In this document: positions 44,999 to 54,805 of the stretch, one piece after another | How the letters are laid out: each line of letters begins with the position of its first letter | Position numbering within the stretch: position 1 is the first letter of the stretch | From: Bifidobacterium olomucense | GTDB lineage: Bacteria > Actinomycetota > Actinomycetes > Actinomycetales > Bifidobacteriaceae | Direction: 5' to 3' | Length of the DNA: 64,000 bases | Assembly (NCBI RefSeq): GCF_012932375.1 | Contig: NZ_JAAIIG010000002.1 | Location: 62,001-126,000 of the forward strand | Notes under the pieces: generated by a model | Told to the model about the DNA's origin: nothing | Seen by the model: the letters and a program-made list of their open reading frames with translations, nothing else | The model's database searches: none | Position numbers and translations under genes: made by a program

Positions 44999-46261
44999 TC
45001 AGCGATTGCCGCTTCGGGGATTGTGCGCTTCAGTGGTCCACGCGCTTCGTGCGGTTGTCGTCCCCGTGGTGGTCCCTGTGAGGAACCCCGCGAGGAGGGC
45101 CGCGTCGATCCCGCACTGCTCCAGTTCGGCAATCGCTTCGCGGCACTTCCCGACTATCTCCTCGTGCTGCTGGTATGGGTATGCGCCTCGCAGGATGTCG
45201 GTCTCGACGTCATCGACGGATAGCGGAGGCGTGGGTCCTGAACCGGCAAGCCAATCGTCTATCTGCACCGACGCGCCTTGTGCGTGGGGCAGGTCGGTGA
45301 TGATGCGGATGGCGTCCGCGTACCGTGCCTCGCTCATCGCCTCCTCATACCCGAGCCTCGCAGCGTTGATTGTTCGCCTCAGCTCAGGACTACCCGGTGC
45401 CGGCGCTCCCCCGTGGTCGTCCATGCGGTAGAGCACATCCGCGTAGTGGAGCTGTGAGCGGACCACCTCATCGAAGGTCATGCTGGCCGATTCGGCTCCC
45501 GGCCACGCCTCCGCCGAGATGAGACCAGCCGAGATGTCCGACAGACAATCCCCGGCTCGGGTCGCATCAACGTACAGGCACAGTCGGGCAGCGAGCCGCA
45601 TTGATGATTCACCGGGCACGGCGTCATCACCAGCGCCATCGTCATCGGCACCGTCATCGCCAGTCACGCCGTTGGATGTGATTGAACCAGCGGCGGCGAT
45701 GGTCGAGGCCAAGGCCGAGACGGCAACACGCAGCGGGACAACCCAATCGGCCCACGCCCCGTCATCCACATCCATCGGAGCCTCGGGGTCGAGGATGCCC
45801 TCCGCCGTGAGGTACTCCACTCCCCAATCCAACTCCTCCATGGCCGAGACGGCAGCATCGAACCTCGTCTCGCAATGATCACCATCAAGGCCAGGCGTGA
45901 GGGCCTCCATCATGGGAGCGGCCAAGCGACGCACGCACTCCTTCATGAACAGGCGCAGGCACTCCGCATCATCACCATCATCACCGGCACGAAGCATGGT
46001 GGATGGAGCATCCCGCATCACCGACCCCATCACGCGAGGCATGGCGGCCATCACCACCAGCCGGGCATCGACAATCGCCGTCGACCCCGCCATCCCCACC
46101 GGCCAATCAGACTCGGGGACGCCAGCGCGAATCAACACGTTCCGCTCAGACAACGCCACCACGGAACCGAACTCCACCACGGACGAACACGCACCAGCAT
46201 CAACACCAGCACCCGCCCCATCACGGCGCACGCGCCACTCCGCACGCCCGCCATCACTCAC
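44999..46261 (-). CDS. acidic unknown protein
   Basis: About 420 residues from a GTG start (VSDGGRAEWRVRRDG); the start is uncertain because no clear Shine-Dalgarno is seen and the frame is open upstream through repeat DNA. The body is rich in Asp, Ala and Glu with an acidic Gly/Asp linker (TGDDGADDDGAGDDAVPGE). The same GDDAVPGD-like linker occurs in the 46807 protein. A YEEAMSEARYADAIRI stretch resembles the DYYRAMRDGDWDEAS motif of the MRAH family. A TACGAT box (about 46328 on the complement) lies ~65 nt upstream. Confidence 0.65.
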   Translation of the reverse strand: MSDGGRAEWRVRRDGAGAGVDAGACSSVVEFGSVVALSERNVLIRAGVPESDWPVGMAGSTAIVDARLVVMAAMPRVMGSVMRDAPSTMLRAGDDGDDAECLRLFMKECVRRLAAPMMEALTPGLDGDHCETRFDAAVSAMEELDWGVEYLTAEGILDPEAPMDVDDGAWADWVVPLRVAVSALASTIAAAGSITSNGVTGDDGADDDGAGDDAVPGESSMRLAARLCLYVDATRAGDCLSDISAGLISAEAWPGAESASMTFDEVVRSQLHYADVLYRMDDHGGAPAPGSPELRRTINAARLGYEEAMSEARYADAIRIITDLPHAQGASVQIDDWLAGSGPTPPLSVDDVETDILRGAYPYQQHEEIVGKCREAIAELEQCGIDAALLAGFLTGTTTGTTTARSAWTTEAHNPRSGNR

Positions 46262-46535
46262 GAGCACAGCCAGAACCAAGGAACCACCACCATTCACCAA
46301 CAACCACGGACACCAAGCACGCAGATCGTACCGCCACCAACAAGCACGACACGCAATCCATGAGGAACAACAACGAACCACGACCAGACCCACACAACAC
46401 CCCGACAAGGAGAAGGACGGACGCAACGCGGGTGGTCCTGAATCTTCTCCAACAGGGAGGAACCAACAACGACGCGAACCAAGCACGGAGTGCCCCACCA
46501 CAAGCACAGCAGACAAGGAGAAGGACGGACGCAAC

Positions 46536-46578
46536 GCGGGTGGTCCGGGATGTTCTCGTCAGTCCCAGACCACCCGTG
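46536..46578. repeat. paired boundary repeat 17
   Basis: The right arm is CCCAGACCACCCGT, two changes from consensus. A TGAA-type left half lies at about 46430 and a right half at about 46598. Confidence 0.9.
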
Positions 46579-46806
46579 CCGCTTCCCCCAACAATCAGGA
46601 CCACCCGCGTTGGTCGTTGTCTTCTCCTCGCTTCTTCGGTCCTCGTGAACCGCGCTCGCTGTCGGTCGGTTGGCGGCGCACCGGCTCGCGACCCCTTGGT
46701 TCCGTCCCCGCGTCGCGTCGCGCCCCCTCGTGGTGTCCGCCTCGGGCGGAGCGTGGTTCCTGATTCATGGGGCCCGGCCGTCCGTCCTGCTTGATCGGCC
46801 TGCTGC

Positions 46807-48618
46807 TCAGACACCCGGCTCCGGCCATTCATCGGTGGGGTATGGGGCGTGTGTGGTGGCGATGCCGTAAGCGTAGTTGATGCGGTTCAGCCAGTCCTCG
46901 GTGCGCTTGTCCATGTCCTCGTCGTTGCTATGCCCGTAGTAGAGGATGCTGGTTGCGATGATGGAGAAGCTGGGCATGTGGAATGATTCGGGGTCCGTCA
47001 CGCTCCCCGTCGCCCCGTCGAACCACGCGGCGGTGAGGGTATGGTTCGCCTGGGCGAGGGCGGGTTCGCCCCAGCGCCGGTACTCGGGGAGCGGGTTCCC
47101 GGTCGCGGGGTCGAGCATGCCGGGGCCGATGAGGGCGAGCATGGCGAGGTCCGGGTCGTTGTAGTTGAACCAGGCCAGTCCCCCGTCCCCCGGCACCGCG
47201 TCATCACCGGCATCCCCGTCCCGGTCATCGTCCTCGTCATCCCCGAGCGGCGGGGCTGGCAGGATTGGGTAGCCGTCCCCATCCACCTCGTAGTCGTCAA
47301 GGGCGAGGCACATGAGCCGGGCGAGGAGCCACGGGGCCATCGCGCCATTCCAATCGTCATCCGGCTGGTACTTGAGGACCTGCAGGTACGCGTCCCTCAC
47401 GGGCCGGACCTGAGCGCGCAGCTCCTCGCTCGCCCAATCCACCGCGCCGAGATCGGCGTCAGGCGGGTACGCGCCATGGTCCACGGGGTTCAGGTCCCTC
47501 GGGGCCATGCGCGCCACCAGGTGCGAGGGGTCATTGCGCCCGAGCGGTCCATCGTCAGGCAGCACGCGCATATGATCGACGAGCCTGGTCCCCGCCAGGC
47601 AGTGGCGCATGTGGAGCCACGCGAGGATGAACCGCTGGTACCGCGTCGGCTCGCCGGGGCATTGCTCCTGAATCACGGCCGCGACGTCCACCGGACCATC
47701 AGGTCCCGGTGTCCAGTCCTCCGCCATCCAGTCGAACCGGTCCTCCACCGAGTCAAGCCAACCCGGCTCATACTCCGGCCACTTCCTCGCCAGCTCCTCC
47801 TCAAGCCGCCGCTCATCGGCCCAGGGCTCGGCAAGGACGTCGAGCCCACCCGGCACGTCCTCCCACGAGAAGTCCGGCCAGGGCACGCCGCCCATGCCGA
47901 ACATCCCCGCGCCGAAGTCCACCGCCGCGACGCCGTTCAACCACAGGTCCGTGACGGAGTACGCGACCCGCGTCACGAGGTCACGCATCGCGCACCTCGC
48001 GATGAACCGACGAACCGACGGCGTCCACTCGCCCGGCATGAGACCCATACGCTCATGGCCAGGCGACACGATGGGCACGTCCGACACGTGGTTCCCCTCC
48101 AGGAGCCTCGCGACGAGCTCGCCCCTACGGGCGAGGATGAGGTTGCACGGTGAATCCGCGAGACCCGCATCATCACCGGCGAACCACGGTTCAAGCTCCC
48201 ACAGGTCCTGTAGAACGGCCCCGCCCGCGGCCCTCAGGCAATCCGCATCCGACGCCGGGTCCCCAGTATCCACCACCGAACCTGACCCGGAACGGTACGT
48301 CTCATCCTCATTCAGCACGCGCGGCGACCGCCTCCAATCCAGAACGGAGAACCCCTGCCCCGCCACGCGCGCGGGCAGGGCCCCGATGACGCCCGCATCC
48401 TCCAGGGCATCCATCACATCCTCGAACGCCAGCTCCACCGGCAGACCCGGATCCAACTCCAACCGGGCGCCAGCCTCAAGCGCGTTCAACGCGAGCGCCC
48501 TCAACACAAGGCACGCGTACATCGAACCGAACCGGGACCCATCCACCAAGCCGGACACATCACCGGACGGCAACCAGCACCCACGCCCCGAGGACCACTC
48601 CCAATCAAGCTCAACCAT
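46807..48618 (-). CDS. large acidic unknown protein
   Basis: 603 residues from MVELDWEWSSGRGCW, fixed by GGAAGGAG. Net charge is strongly negative with many Trp/Asp-Pro clusters (GVPWPDFSWEDVPGG, FDWMAEDWTPGPDG). A disordered acidic linker (GDDEDDDRDGDAGDDAVPGD) precedes a C-terminal ~110 residues. No known domain or membrane span. The shared GDDAVPGD linker ties it to the neighbouring 44999 protein. Each has its own boundary repeat and probably its own promoter. Confidence 0.8.
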   Translation of the reverse strand: MVELDWEWSSGRGCWLPSGDVSGLVDGSRFGSMYACLVLRALALNALEAGARLELDPGLPVELAFEDVMDALEDAGVIGALPARVAGQGFSVLDWRRSPRVLNEDETYRSGSGSVVDTGDPASDADCLRAAGGAVLQDLWELEPWFAGDDAGLADSPCNLILARRGELVARLLEGNHVSDVPIVSPGHERMGLMPGEWTPSVRRFIARCAMRDLVTRVAYSVTDLWLNGVAAVDFGAGMFGMGGVPWPDFSWEDVPGGLDVLAEPWADERRLEEELARKWPEYEPGWLDSVEDRFDWMAEDWTPGPDGPVDVAAVIQEQCPGEPTRYQRFILAWLHMRHCLAGTRLVDHMRVLPDDGPLGRNDPSHLVARMAPRDLNPVDHGAYPPDADLGAVDWASEELRAQVRPVRDAYLQVLKYQPDDDWNGAMAPWLLARLMCLALDDYEVDGDGYPILPAPPLGDDEDDDRDGDAGDDAVPGDGGLAWFNYNDPDLAMLALIGPGMLDPATGNPLPEYRRWGEPALAQANHTLTAAWFDGATGSVTDPESFHMPSFSIIATSILYYGHSNDEDMDKRTEDWLNRINYAYGIATTHAPYPTDEWPEPGV

Positions 48619-48732
48619 CACGGACTCCTTCCAACACGCCCGCATTCAACGAGCAACAAGAAGCACGGCACCAAGCCGGTTGCACACGACCCGGCACCAC
48701 GCACGAGCGGACCACCCGCCCAACACGAAGCG

Positions 48733-48738
48733 CATATC
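48733..48738 (-). promoter_or_regulatory. -10-like GATATG box of the 46807 gene
   Basis: TTGCGATATGCGC lies about 115 nt upstream of the start. Confidence 0.4.
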
Positions 48739-48872
48739 GCAAGCAACAAGGCCAAGCAAGCCACACCACACCCCGCACGAGCACCACCACGAACCCCACC
48801 AGTCGAACCCACGCGACCGGCGCAGGAACAACAAGACAACAAGAAGAAGAACAAGAACAACAGAACAGCAAC

Positions 48873-48914
48873 GCGGGTGGTCCGGGATGTTCTCGTTAGT
48901 CCCGGACCACCCGC
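48873..48914. repeat. paired boundary repeat 18
   Basis: Perfect arms, loop ATGTTCTCGTTAGT. Right half at about 48940. Confidence 0.95.
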
Positions 48915-49049
48915 GTCGTGCTTCATCATTCCTTAATTCAGGACCACCCGCGTTGCGTCTCGTCCTTCCCCGACCGCGTTGCCGCTGGTTCCGTTCCCCC
49001 CTGCCTCGCCTCGCCCCTATCCCTGCCCTCCCGTCTCATCGGCGGTGCT

Positions 49050-49103
49050 GTTGGTCGGTGTGCTCGTTGTGGCCTCCTACCGGCCATCGGCGCACCGACC
49101 AAC
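49050..49103 (-). terminator. terminator of the 49162 gene
   Basis: GTTGGTCGGTGTGC pairs with GCGCACCGACCAAC. A second outer stem CCCTCCCGTC/GACGGGAGGG (49027-49159) could enclose it. Confidence 0.6.
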
Positions 49104-49161
49104 ATTGTCCCGCCCGGCCTGCGCCAGCCTGTGGCGTGGCGTCTCGGGGACGGGAGGGGAC

Positions 49162-50937
49162 TCACCTGTCACCGCAGGTGAGGAGCTCCAGTACCTCCAT
49201 CGTCAAGTCATCGCAGCCGAGGCTACCGAGCCGCTCGCGGATGAAGGCGAGCCGCGTGAGGATGGAGGCTTGCACGTCGCCAGTCAGCCACTCCTTCTCG
49301 TAGTTCCCGCTGGGCAGATTATTCTCACCGGTCTGAACGCCCGTGTCGAGGGAGACGATGTCGGGTAGGTACATGGCCCTCGCGATGGCGAGCCTGTCCG
49401 CCATGAGGGGGGCCGGCTCGATGCTTCCGTCCGGGCGTAGCGCGGACAGGCCGCCGGAGTGCTGCGTTCCCCGGCGGCGCTCGTCGCAGAAGCCCATCGT
49501 GGTGGGGCGTATGAACGGCCGGGAGCCGGGCGAATCGGGGAATTGGATGAGGAACTCGATCTCCTTGCTGGGGCAGAGAATCGAATCCGACGCTTCAAGC
49601 CCATACAACGGCTCCGTTCCAGCCAAGGCATACGTGTCCCTCAGCAGGGTCAGCGCATCCTCCTCGTCCGCGTCGTCCCCGTCGGTGATGCGTCGCGTGC
49701 CCGGCACGGGTTGGCAGTAGTACCCGCGCAGGCCGAAGGAGAGCCGTGAGTAGGCGCTCACGGTAATCACCAGTTGCCGCACGTCCTCCGCCTGGGACCA
49801 CAGCCGCTTCACCCCATCGTCTTCCGCGCTCCACAGCAGGGTCAGCATAGCGCTGACGGATAGTCCCGATTCAGCGGTCATGAACTTCACCCATTGCCGC
49901 ACGTCCTCCGCCTGGGACCGCAGCCACTTCATCACATCGTCTTCATCGCTCTCCAGCAGGGCCAGTAGAGCCTTGTAGGCGTACTGCCATACCTTGCCCG
50001 CCTCCATGCTCAGCTCGGCCACGGTCAAGTAGTCCCCGGCACCGATGGCCTGTTCGAGATTGGCCGTCAACTTCACGACCCGCTTATGAAGGACCGCGCA
50101 CCTGCGTTGGTGCCCCGATCCCGGCGCGCCATCGACGGAGCCGATCAGCCCATTGGCCAGCGCGTCCATCCCCTCACCGAGCCTCGCGACCATGATGCGC
50201 AGTTCCCTCCGGGCGTACGCGCGGATGCGTTCGTCGAACAAGGCGATGGACACGTCCGGCATCACCGCTTCACTCGGCTTGGGAACCGACTTGAGACCAC
50301 GCAGGATGTTGACGACCATGTTCCATGAGAGGCACCAGTCACGCCGTATCACGTCCGCCACCTCACGACCGACCGCACCGAGGCACTCCCCCTCCTCGGG
50401 CTTAAGCAGCGCGGCCACTTCCTCGGCGAGGTCCGGCGCGCCGCCAATGCAACGCGGCTCCGAGCCGAGTCCATCCAGCACTTCCTCCGCGATGATCTCC
50501 GTGGGCAGACCACTCAGGTCCTCGGAACCACCAAGCCCGGTGTACACATCAAGGAGCAACTGCCGAGTCACCTGCTCCCCGGCACGCTTCAGAACCACAC
50601 CGCCATCACCGCCCCATCCCATCAGGGAACCACGGTTCTCGGCCACATACTGCTCTGCCTCCTGAATGAGCAGCACACGCCAGAACGTCCTGATGGACAC
50701 CCTGCGATTCCCCCACTTATCACATACAGAGGCCATGACACCGTGATTCGAGGGGATACCTGGACCGCGTAACGGGCCGACGCCACGATCATGACTCAAG
50801 CACGCGGTCAGGATGTTGGACTGCAGGAGGGACGCGGACCCACTGAACCGCTTATGCTTCCCATACCCGCAGGACCCCGAACGCCACGCCCGGCAAGCCT
50901 CATAGCAAGGACCAACCCCATTCCTCAAGTGCGCCAT
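49162..50937 (-). CDS. MRAH-module protein (subfamily 2) with internal duplication
   Basis: 591 residues. The N-terminus is MAHLRNGVGPCYEACRA, then a divergent SGSCGYGKHKRF in place of CPYGxxxH. It shares GLPTEIIAEEVLDGL, GLRGYYCQPVPGTRRIT and LSALRPDGSIEPAPL with the 13214 and 15265 proteins. Residues ~335-410 contain two ~40-residue repeats, both with SQAEDVRQ. No catalytic motif. The upstream region carries a CTTCACATCGTCTTCATAAT element (complement of about 51076-51095) instead of a GATATT box. The start codon has only a weak GGAG/GGATTGG site. Confidence 0.8.
   Translation of the reverse strand: MAHLRNGVGPCYEACRAWRSGSCGYGKHKRFSGSASLLQSNILTACLSHDRGVGPLRGPGIPSNHGVMASVCDKWGNRRVSIRTFWRVLLIQEAEQYVAENRGSLMGWGGDGGVVLKRAGEQVTRQLLLDVYTGLGGSEDLSGLPTEIIAEEVLDGLGSEPRCIGGAPDLAEEVAALLKPEEGECLGAVGREVADVIRRDWCLSWNMVVNILRGLKSVPKPSEAVMPDVSIALFDERIRAYARRELRIMVARLGEGMDALANGLIGSVDGAPGSGHQRRCAVLHKRVVKLTANLEQAIGAGDYLTVAELSMEAGKVWQYAYKALLALLESDEDDVMKWLRSQAEDVRQWVKFMTAESGLSVSAMLTLLWSAEDDGVKRLWSQAEDVRQLVITVSAYSRLSFGLRGYYCQPVPGTRRITDGDDADEEDALTLLRDTYALAGTEPLYGLEASDSILCPSKEIEFLIQFPDSPGSRPFIRPTTMGFCDERRRGTQHSGGLSALRPDGSIEPAPLMADRLAIARAMYLPDIVSLDTGVQTGENNLPSGNYEKEWLTGDVQASILTRLAFIRERLGSLGCDDLTMEVLELLTCGDR
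49772..49968. repeat. in-gene ~120-bp tandem duplication
   Basis: GCCGCACGTCCTCCGCCTGG occurs at about 49776 and 49896 with similar following sequence, giving the repeated SQAEDVRQ segments. Confidence 0.8.
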
Positions 50938-51201
50938 CACCAATCCAACCAACTCCAATCCACCCCACTCACAGGGGCCAGCTGCCGGGGCGCCCGGGCC
51001 CATGCCCGAGGCCACGAACCCCGACACCACACATACAACCAAGAACCCGAACGCCCCACCACAAGGGCCCGACCCCCGATTATGAAGACGATGTGAAGAA
51101 GAACCACAACACGACGAGACAGAACAACAAGGCGAAGCAGGAGGGGTGGAACCAAGCACCGAACCGGAACAAGCGCCGCCACGAGAACAACAGACAGTGG
51201 C

Positions 51202-51243
51202 GCGGGTGGTCCGGGATGTTCTCGTTCGTCCCGGACCACCCGC
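51202..51243. repeat. paired boundary repeat 19
   Basis: Perfect arms, loop ATGTTCTCGTTCGT. Confidence 0.95.
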
Positions 51244-51624
51244 GTTGTTCTTCAATTCATTCAAGACCATCCGCGTAGGGGCCATCCGCGCCGGAGCGAC
51301 TGGCGAGGTACTCCTACCCACCCGCGACAGCGTGCCTAGCCCTGCTGGTGGCGTGGTTGGGCCGATGAACGCGTCACGGGGGTGGTTCACCTCACCGCTT
51401 GCACTGGCACTGACAAGGAGCGACAACGCGACGCCCCACGCGAGCAGGGCGCCGCCACCAGGACAAGAACAACAAGAGGCAACAACAAGGCAACAAGAAG
51501 AAGCGGAGGAACGAAGCAACGCGGGTGGTCCGGGTTATTCGGGGACGCACGAAGCGCGACCCGCCAGTAACAGGCGACGCCCCAAGAACAACAAGAAGAA
51601 GAACAAGAACAACAGAACAGCAAC

Positions 51625-51668
51625 GCGGGTGGTCCGGGATAATCATGAGAACATCCCGGACCACCCGC
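51625..51668. repeat. paired boundary repeat 20
   Basis: Perfect arms, loop ATAATCATGAGAACAT. Confidence 0.95.
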
Positions 51669-51802
51669 GCCGTTCTTCATTCATTCAAGACCATCCGCGC
51701 AAGGGCGCTGGGTGCGGCGCCGACCGGCCGTGTGCCTACCTCGTCTTGCTTAATGGTGGAACGTATGGGCCGATGGGTATGTCGCGTGGTTGGGCCAGTT
51801 CC

Positions 51803-53074
51803 TCACGTGTTATCGGGGCACTGGCCGAGGATGACCATGTTCCTTGCGGCGTGCACATCCCTATCGGCCTTGTGCCCGCAGTACTTGCAGACGAACGTCC
51901 TTCTACGGGGGGAATGCTTCGTACGGCGTCCACATTCCTCGCACCAGCTTGTAGTTGGCTGCCACTTATCGATGATGATGACCCGGTCGGGATGCCGCTT
52001 CGCCTCCTCACGAAGCAAGGACCACAGCCTGCCGAGGATTCCACACTGCAGGGTCCGGCCCCCTCGTATGAAGCCGTCCCGGCGGAACCAGGAAGCGAAC
52101 TGCTCATCCTGCACGTACATCACGTCATACTTCGCAAGGAGGTAATGGAACCACTCTCGGGCAAGCCGGTCCCGTTCCTTGCCCAGGCGTTCGTATTCAT
52201 CATCCAGACACCCCTTCGCCCTCCACCAAGTGGCATCGTGCGGCTTCCCCTTCACCACATGCTTCGACATGACGCGTTGCCAATGCTTCAACTTGTTCGA
52301 CTCGGGTACAACGATAAGGCCGCTCTTCGTCCCGTCCGATTCGATTATCGTGTCCAGCATCCCGGCGTCGATGCCCCCGACCGCGTAATGCGCCGCCAGT
52401 CCATCACGAACGCCGCCGATGACCTCCTGCCTTGCCTGTTCATGCCTCCCACGATCAATGAACACGTGAACAGCAATACGGTAATCACCTCGCCTCCTAC
52501 GAATCAGCATTGCCGGGCCGATCTCGTCCCAGCCGTTCAACTGACCATACCCCGTGAGATGAAGGTCCCCGGTTATCCGGCTAATATGCACCGTCCGCCC
52601 GCCCGTCGAATCACGGAACCAATAAGTCACCCCATACTGAGGTAGCGGAATGGAAGAGACGTCATCCTTGGGCCGCAGCCAGCCAGTCGCCTCGCCATGC
52701 GTCTTCAACACATGCTGACTACGCAACGCGAACCGGACAAGATTCACAACCCCCTGCGCCTGCTGCGCGCTTATGTATGACAACTTCCGCCGCTGCATAC
52801 TACCGTCAGGCAATCGAACCCACACACGCCGTGGAATGACGTAGCCCATCGGCAACCCGCTAAGCACAGCATCGTTATACAAGTGCCGCGCATCACGGAA
52901 CTGCCCCTCCAACTCCTCCAGCTGACGAGTCGTGAGCTTCGAACCATCCACCTTCAATATGACGGTCAGGGCATCCTGCCCCTCACGGCGCATACGCGTA
53001 GCCGCTCCGCTATCCCCTATCTTCTTATTCCTTGCCGCGATGGCATCCGCATCAAGGGCATTCTTGATACCCAT
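51803..53074 (-). CDS. tnpB: TnpB-like RNA-guided-type nuclease, no TnpA
   Basis: 423 residues, usual TnpB length. An N-terminal helix LEELEGQFRDARHLYNDAV is typical of TnpB. RuvC-I is GGIDAGMLDTIIESDGT (Asp), RuvC-II MYVQDEQFASW (Glu), the zinc ribbon WCEECGRR...CKYCGHKA, and RuvC-III RDVHAARNMV (Asp). All catalytic acids are present, so it should cleave DNA. TnpB proteins are guided by an RNA from the gene's 3' end. No TnpA transposase or IS200/IS605 end structure is evident. The start MGIKNALDAD follows GGAGG. The C-terminal lobe closely matches the fusion protein at 39758 (TTxWCxxCGRRTKH, AARNM). Confidence 0.9.
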   Translation of the reverse strand: MGIKNALDADAIAARNKKIGDSGAATRMRREGQDALTVILKVDGSKLTTRQLEELEGQFRDARHLYNDAVLSGLPMGYVIPRRVWVRLPDGSMQRRKLSYISAQQAQGVVNLVRFALRSQHVLKTHGEATGWLRPKDDVSSIPLPQYGVTYWFRDSTGGRTVHISRITGDLHLTGYGQLNGWDEIGPAMLIRRRRGDYRIAVHVFIDRGRHEQARQEVIGGVRDGLAAHYAVGGIDAGMLDTIIESDGTKSGLIVVPESNKLKHWQRVMSKHVVKGKPHDATWWRAKGCLDDEYERLGKERDRLAREWFHYLLAKYDVMYVQDEQFASWFRRDGFIRGGRTLQCGILGRLWSLLREEAKRHPDRVIIIDKWQPTTSWCEECGRRTKHSPRRRTFVCKYCGHKADRDVHAARNMVILGQCPDNT

Positions 53075-53112
53075 AACAACCTCCAACCAACTCAGAAGAC
53101 ACTGGAGATACA

Positions 53113-53163
53113 GTTAGGGCCCGGCATCGCACCCCAACGGATTCAATACCAGGCCCTAACCCC
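53113..53163 (-). promoter_or_regulatory. hairpin upstream of tnpB
   Basis: GTTAGGGCC pairs with GGCCCTAAC around ~33 bases, 40 nt before the start. It could be a leader stem or operator. The next 300 bases upstream show nothing else. Confidence 0.45.
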
Positions 53164-53487
53164 GCCCCCATTACTCATGGAAGCTGTCGTTGTCACACCC
53201 GAATGGCACACAAGTGTGGGTTGCTTACCTCCAACGGGAACAATCCCGTTGCGGCGCTCCTCGGTCTTCGACCGGCCGCCACTCGTATCAACCGGGGAAT
53301 GTACACAGCCCCAATGAGCGGCAAGCAGGATGGATTGCCTAACCGACCGCGCTCGCCAACGCGGATTACCGTCGCCCGACCCACCGGGCTAACTCTTATA
53401 ACGCGTACACCGAATGCTATCAACAAGCGCAAGGAATCGAACAAGAATCAGGAATAACGGCAAGAAGAAGGAGAAGAAGGAACAAGC

Positions 53488-53532
53488 GCGGGTGGTCCGG
53501 GATTATCGTTGTGATTAACCCGGACCACCCGC
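53488..53532. repeat. paired boundary repeat 21
   Basis: Perfect arms, loop ATTATCGTTGTGATTAA. Right half at about 53556. Confidence 0.95.
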
Positions 53533-53658
53533 GTTGTGCCTCGTCCTCCGTTAGTTCAGGACCACCCGCGCTGCTTCTCGGTCTTCTCCTCACCTTCTTG
53601 TTCTCGGGGAATCATCCCCAATGGTGTTATTCCCCTAGACGGAGACGGCTCCGTGATG

Positions 53659-54753
53659 TTAGTGGTCCCCGATCCGTGTCGCTGGTTCGCTGGTTGGTGG
53701 TTCCCTTCTCGCGTCCCCTACGTCGGCTGGCGCCTCGGCATCAGTATCATGGTTCGCTTCGCTACCCGGGTCAGGAACCAGCGGGGCCGATACCACCGTG
53801 ACCTTGTCCGACCCGGTGGCCAAGCCGGCGCGGTGCTTCGCCCTCCGGTTCCTCCTGAGGAGCCGGTACGCGCGCATGACGTTAGGGACGATTATCGCGA
53901 GGAGCAGGAGGAACGCGATGATGGAGCCGACGATGATGACTCCGCTCGGCCAGACGGGGTCCACCTGCGTCTTCGGGTCCGGGGCGTCCGGAACCCTGAC
54001 CGCGCTCACGAGGAGCCGGTGCGTGTTGATTCCGACGGGGGTGCATGTATACAAGGTGAGTCGCGCCTCGTCGCTGTTCCTGTTGTACAGGGCGCGCAGC
54101 TTCTCCGTCTCCTCCGGCAGCACCGTCTCTATCTTGTCGATGCGGTACCCCATGCGCTTGCCGAGCAGCTCCACGTATATCCAGTCACCCTTCCTCAGCT
54201 GGGGGACGCGCGTGAAGTACATGCCGCGCACGCTACCCGAGTGACCCGCGATCACGCTGAACGTGCCAGGCTCACCAGTGGGCAGGTCCGTGCCGTACAC
54301 GTGACCCACCGCCTCCGCGAGCGTCGTGAGGTCCACGCCGTGACGCACCGGCACGTTCACGCTAATGGACGGGATGAGCAGCTGGGCCATCACGCCCGTA
54401 CCGTCAAGGTTCAACGCGTCCTGGTACGCGGCATCCGAATCCGCGTACGTCCCATCGAACGTCGTCGTGGTGATGTCGACGTTCCGCTTGTTGTACTCGT
54501 TCGCCTCGTTCCAGGCCGCGACCTTATCCTTCGCCGGCCACGCGTTCGTCAGCTCGGCCGTCCGGTTCGCCTCCCTCGCCAGGTCGAGGTTCACCCTGAC
54601 CTGCGAGTACACGAGGTTCACCGTCATGAGGAACGCGACGAGCAGCATGAGGTCCGCGACCACGTGGGCCACGAACCACAAGCGCCTCCGTCGACGCTCC
54701 CCCGGCGACAACGCCGCGCGCGCATCCCTACGCGTCAATGCATGAGCACCCAT
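53659..54753 (-). CDS. srtC: class C (pilin-polymerising) sortase
   Basis: 364 residues. Membrane spans lie at ~28-48 and near ~275-300. The catalytic core has His in VIAGHSGS, Cys in TLYTCTP and Arg in GINTHRLLVSAV, the standard sortase triad with the class C TLYTCTPxGINTHRL signature. The N-terminal region between the span and the core may act as the lid. A C-terminal span followed by a long basic then acidic tail is typical of class C. It should link pilin subunits (17469 and possibly 27034). Start MGAHALTRRD; GGAGGGGG lies ~13 bases upstream. A 57-residue ORF precedes it on the same strand. Confidence 0.92.
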   Translation of the reverse strand: MGAHALTRRDARAALSPGERRRRRLWFVAHVVADLMLLVAFLMTVNLVYSQVRVNLDLAREANRTAELTNAWPAKDKVAAWNEANEYNKRNVDITTTTFDGTYADSDAAYQDALNLDGTGVMAQLLIPSISVNVPVRHGVDLTTLAEAVGHVYGTDLPTGEPGTFSVIAGHSGSVRGMYFTRVPQLRKGDWIYVELLGKRMGYRIDKIETVLPEETEKLRALYNRNSDEARLTLYTCTPVGINTHRLLVSAVRVPDAPDPKTQVDPVWPSGVIIVGSIIAFLLLLAIIVPNVMRAYRLLRRNRRAKHRAGLATGSDKVTVVSAPLVPDPGSEANHDTDAEAPADVGDARREPPTSEPATRIGDH

Positions 54754-54805
54754 GATTCAACAATCCCCCTCCTAATCTCCAGCAGGCGATCCGCTACCGG
54801 CACGG

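Larger units (their letters stand above)
50938..51802. other. gene-free stretch with two paired repeats
   Basis: No supportable ORF. Contains paired repeats 19 and 20, a left half at about 51523, GACCATCCGCG variants near 51267 and 51690, and the 3' region of the TnpB gene. Confidence 0.6.
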
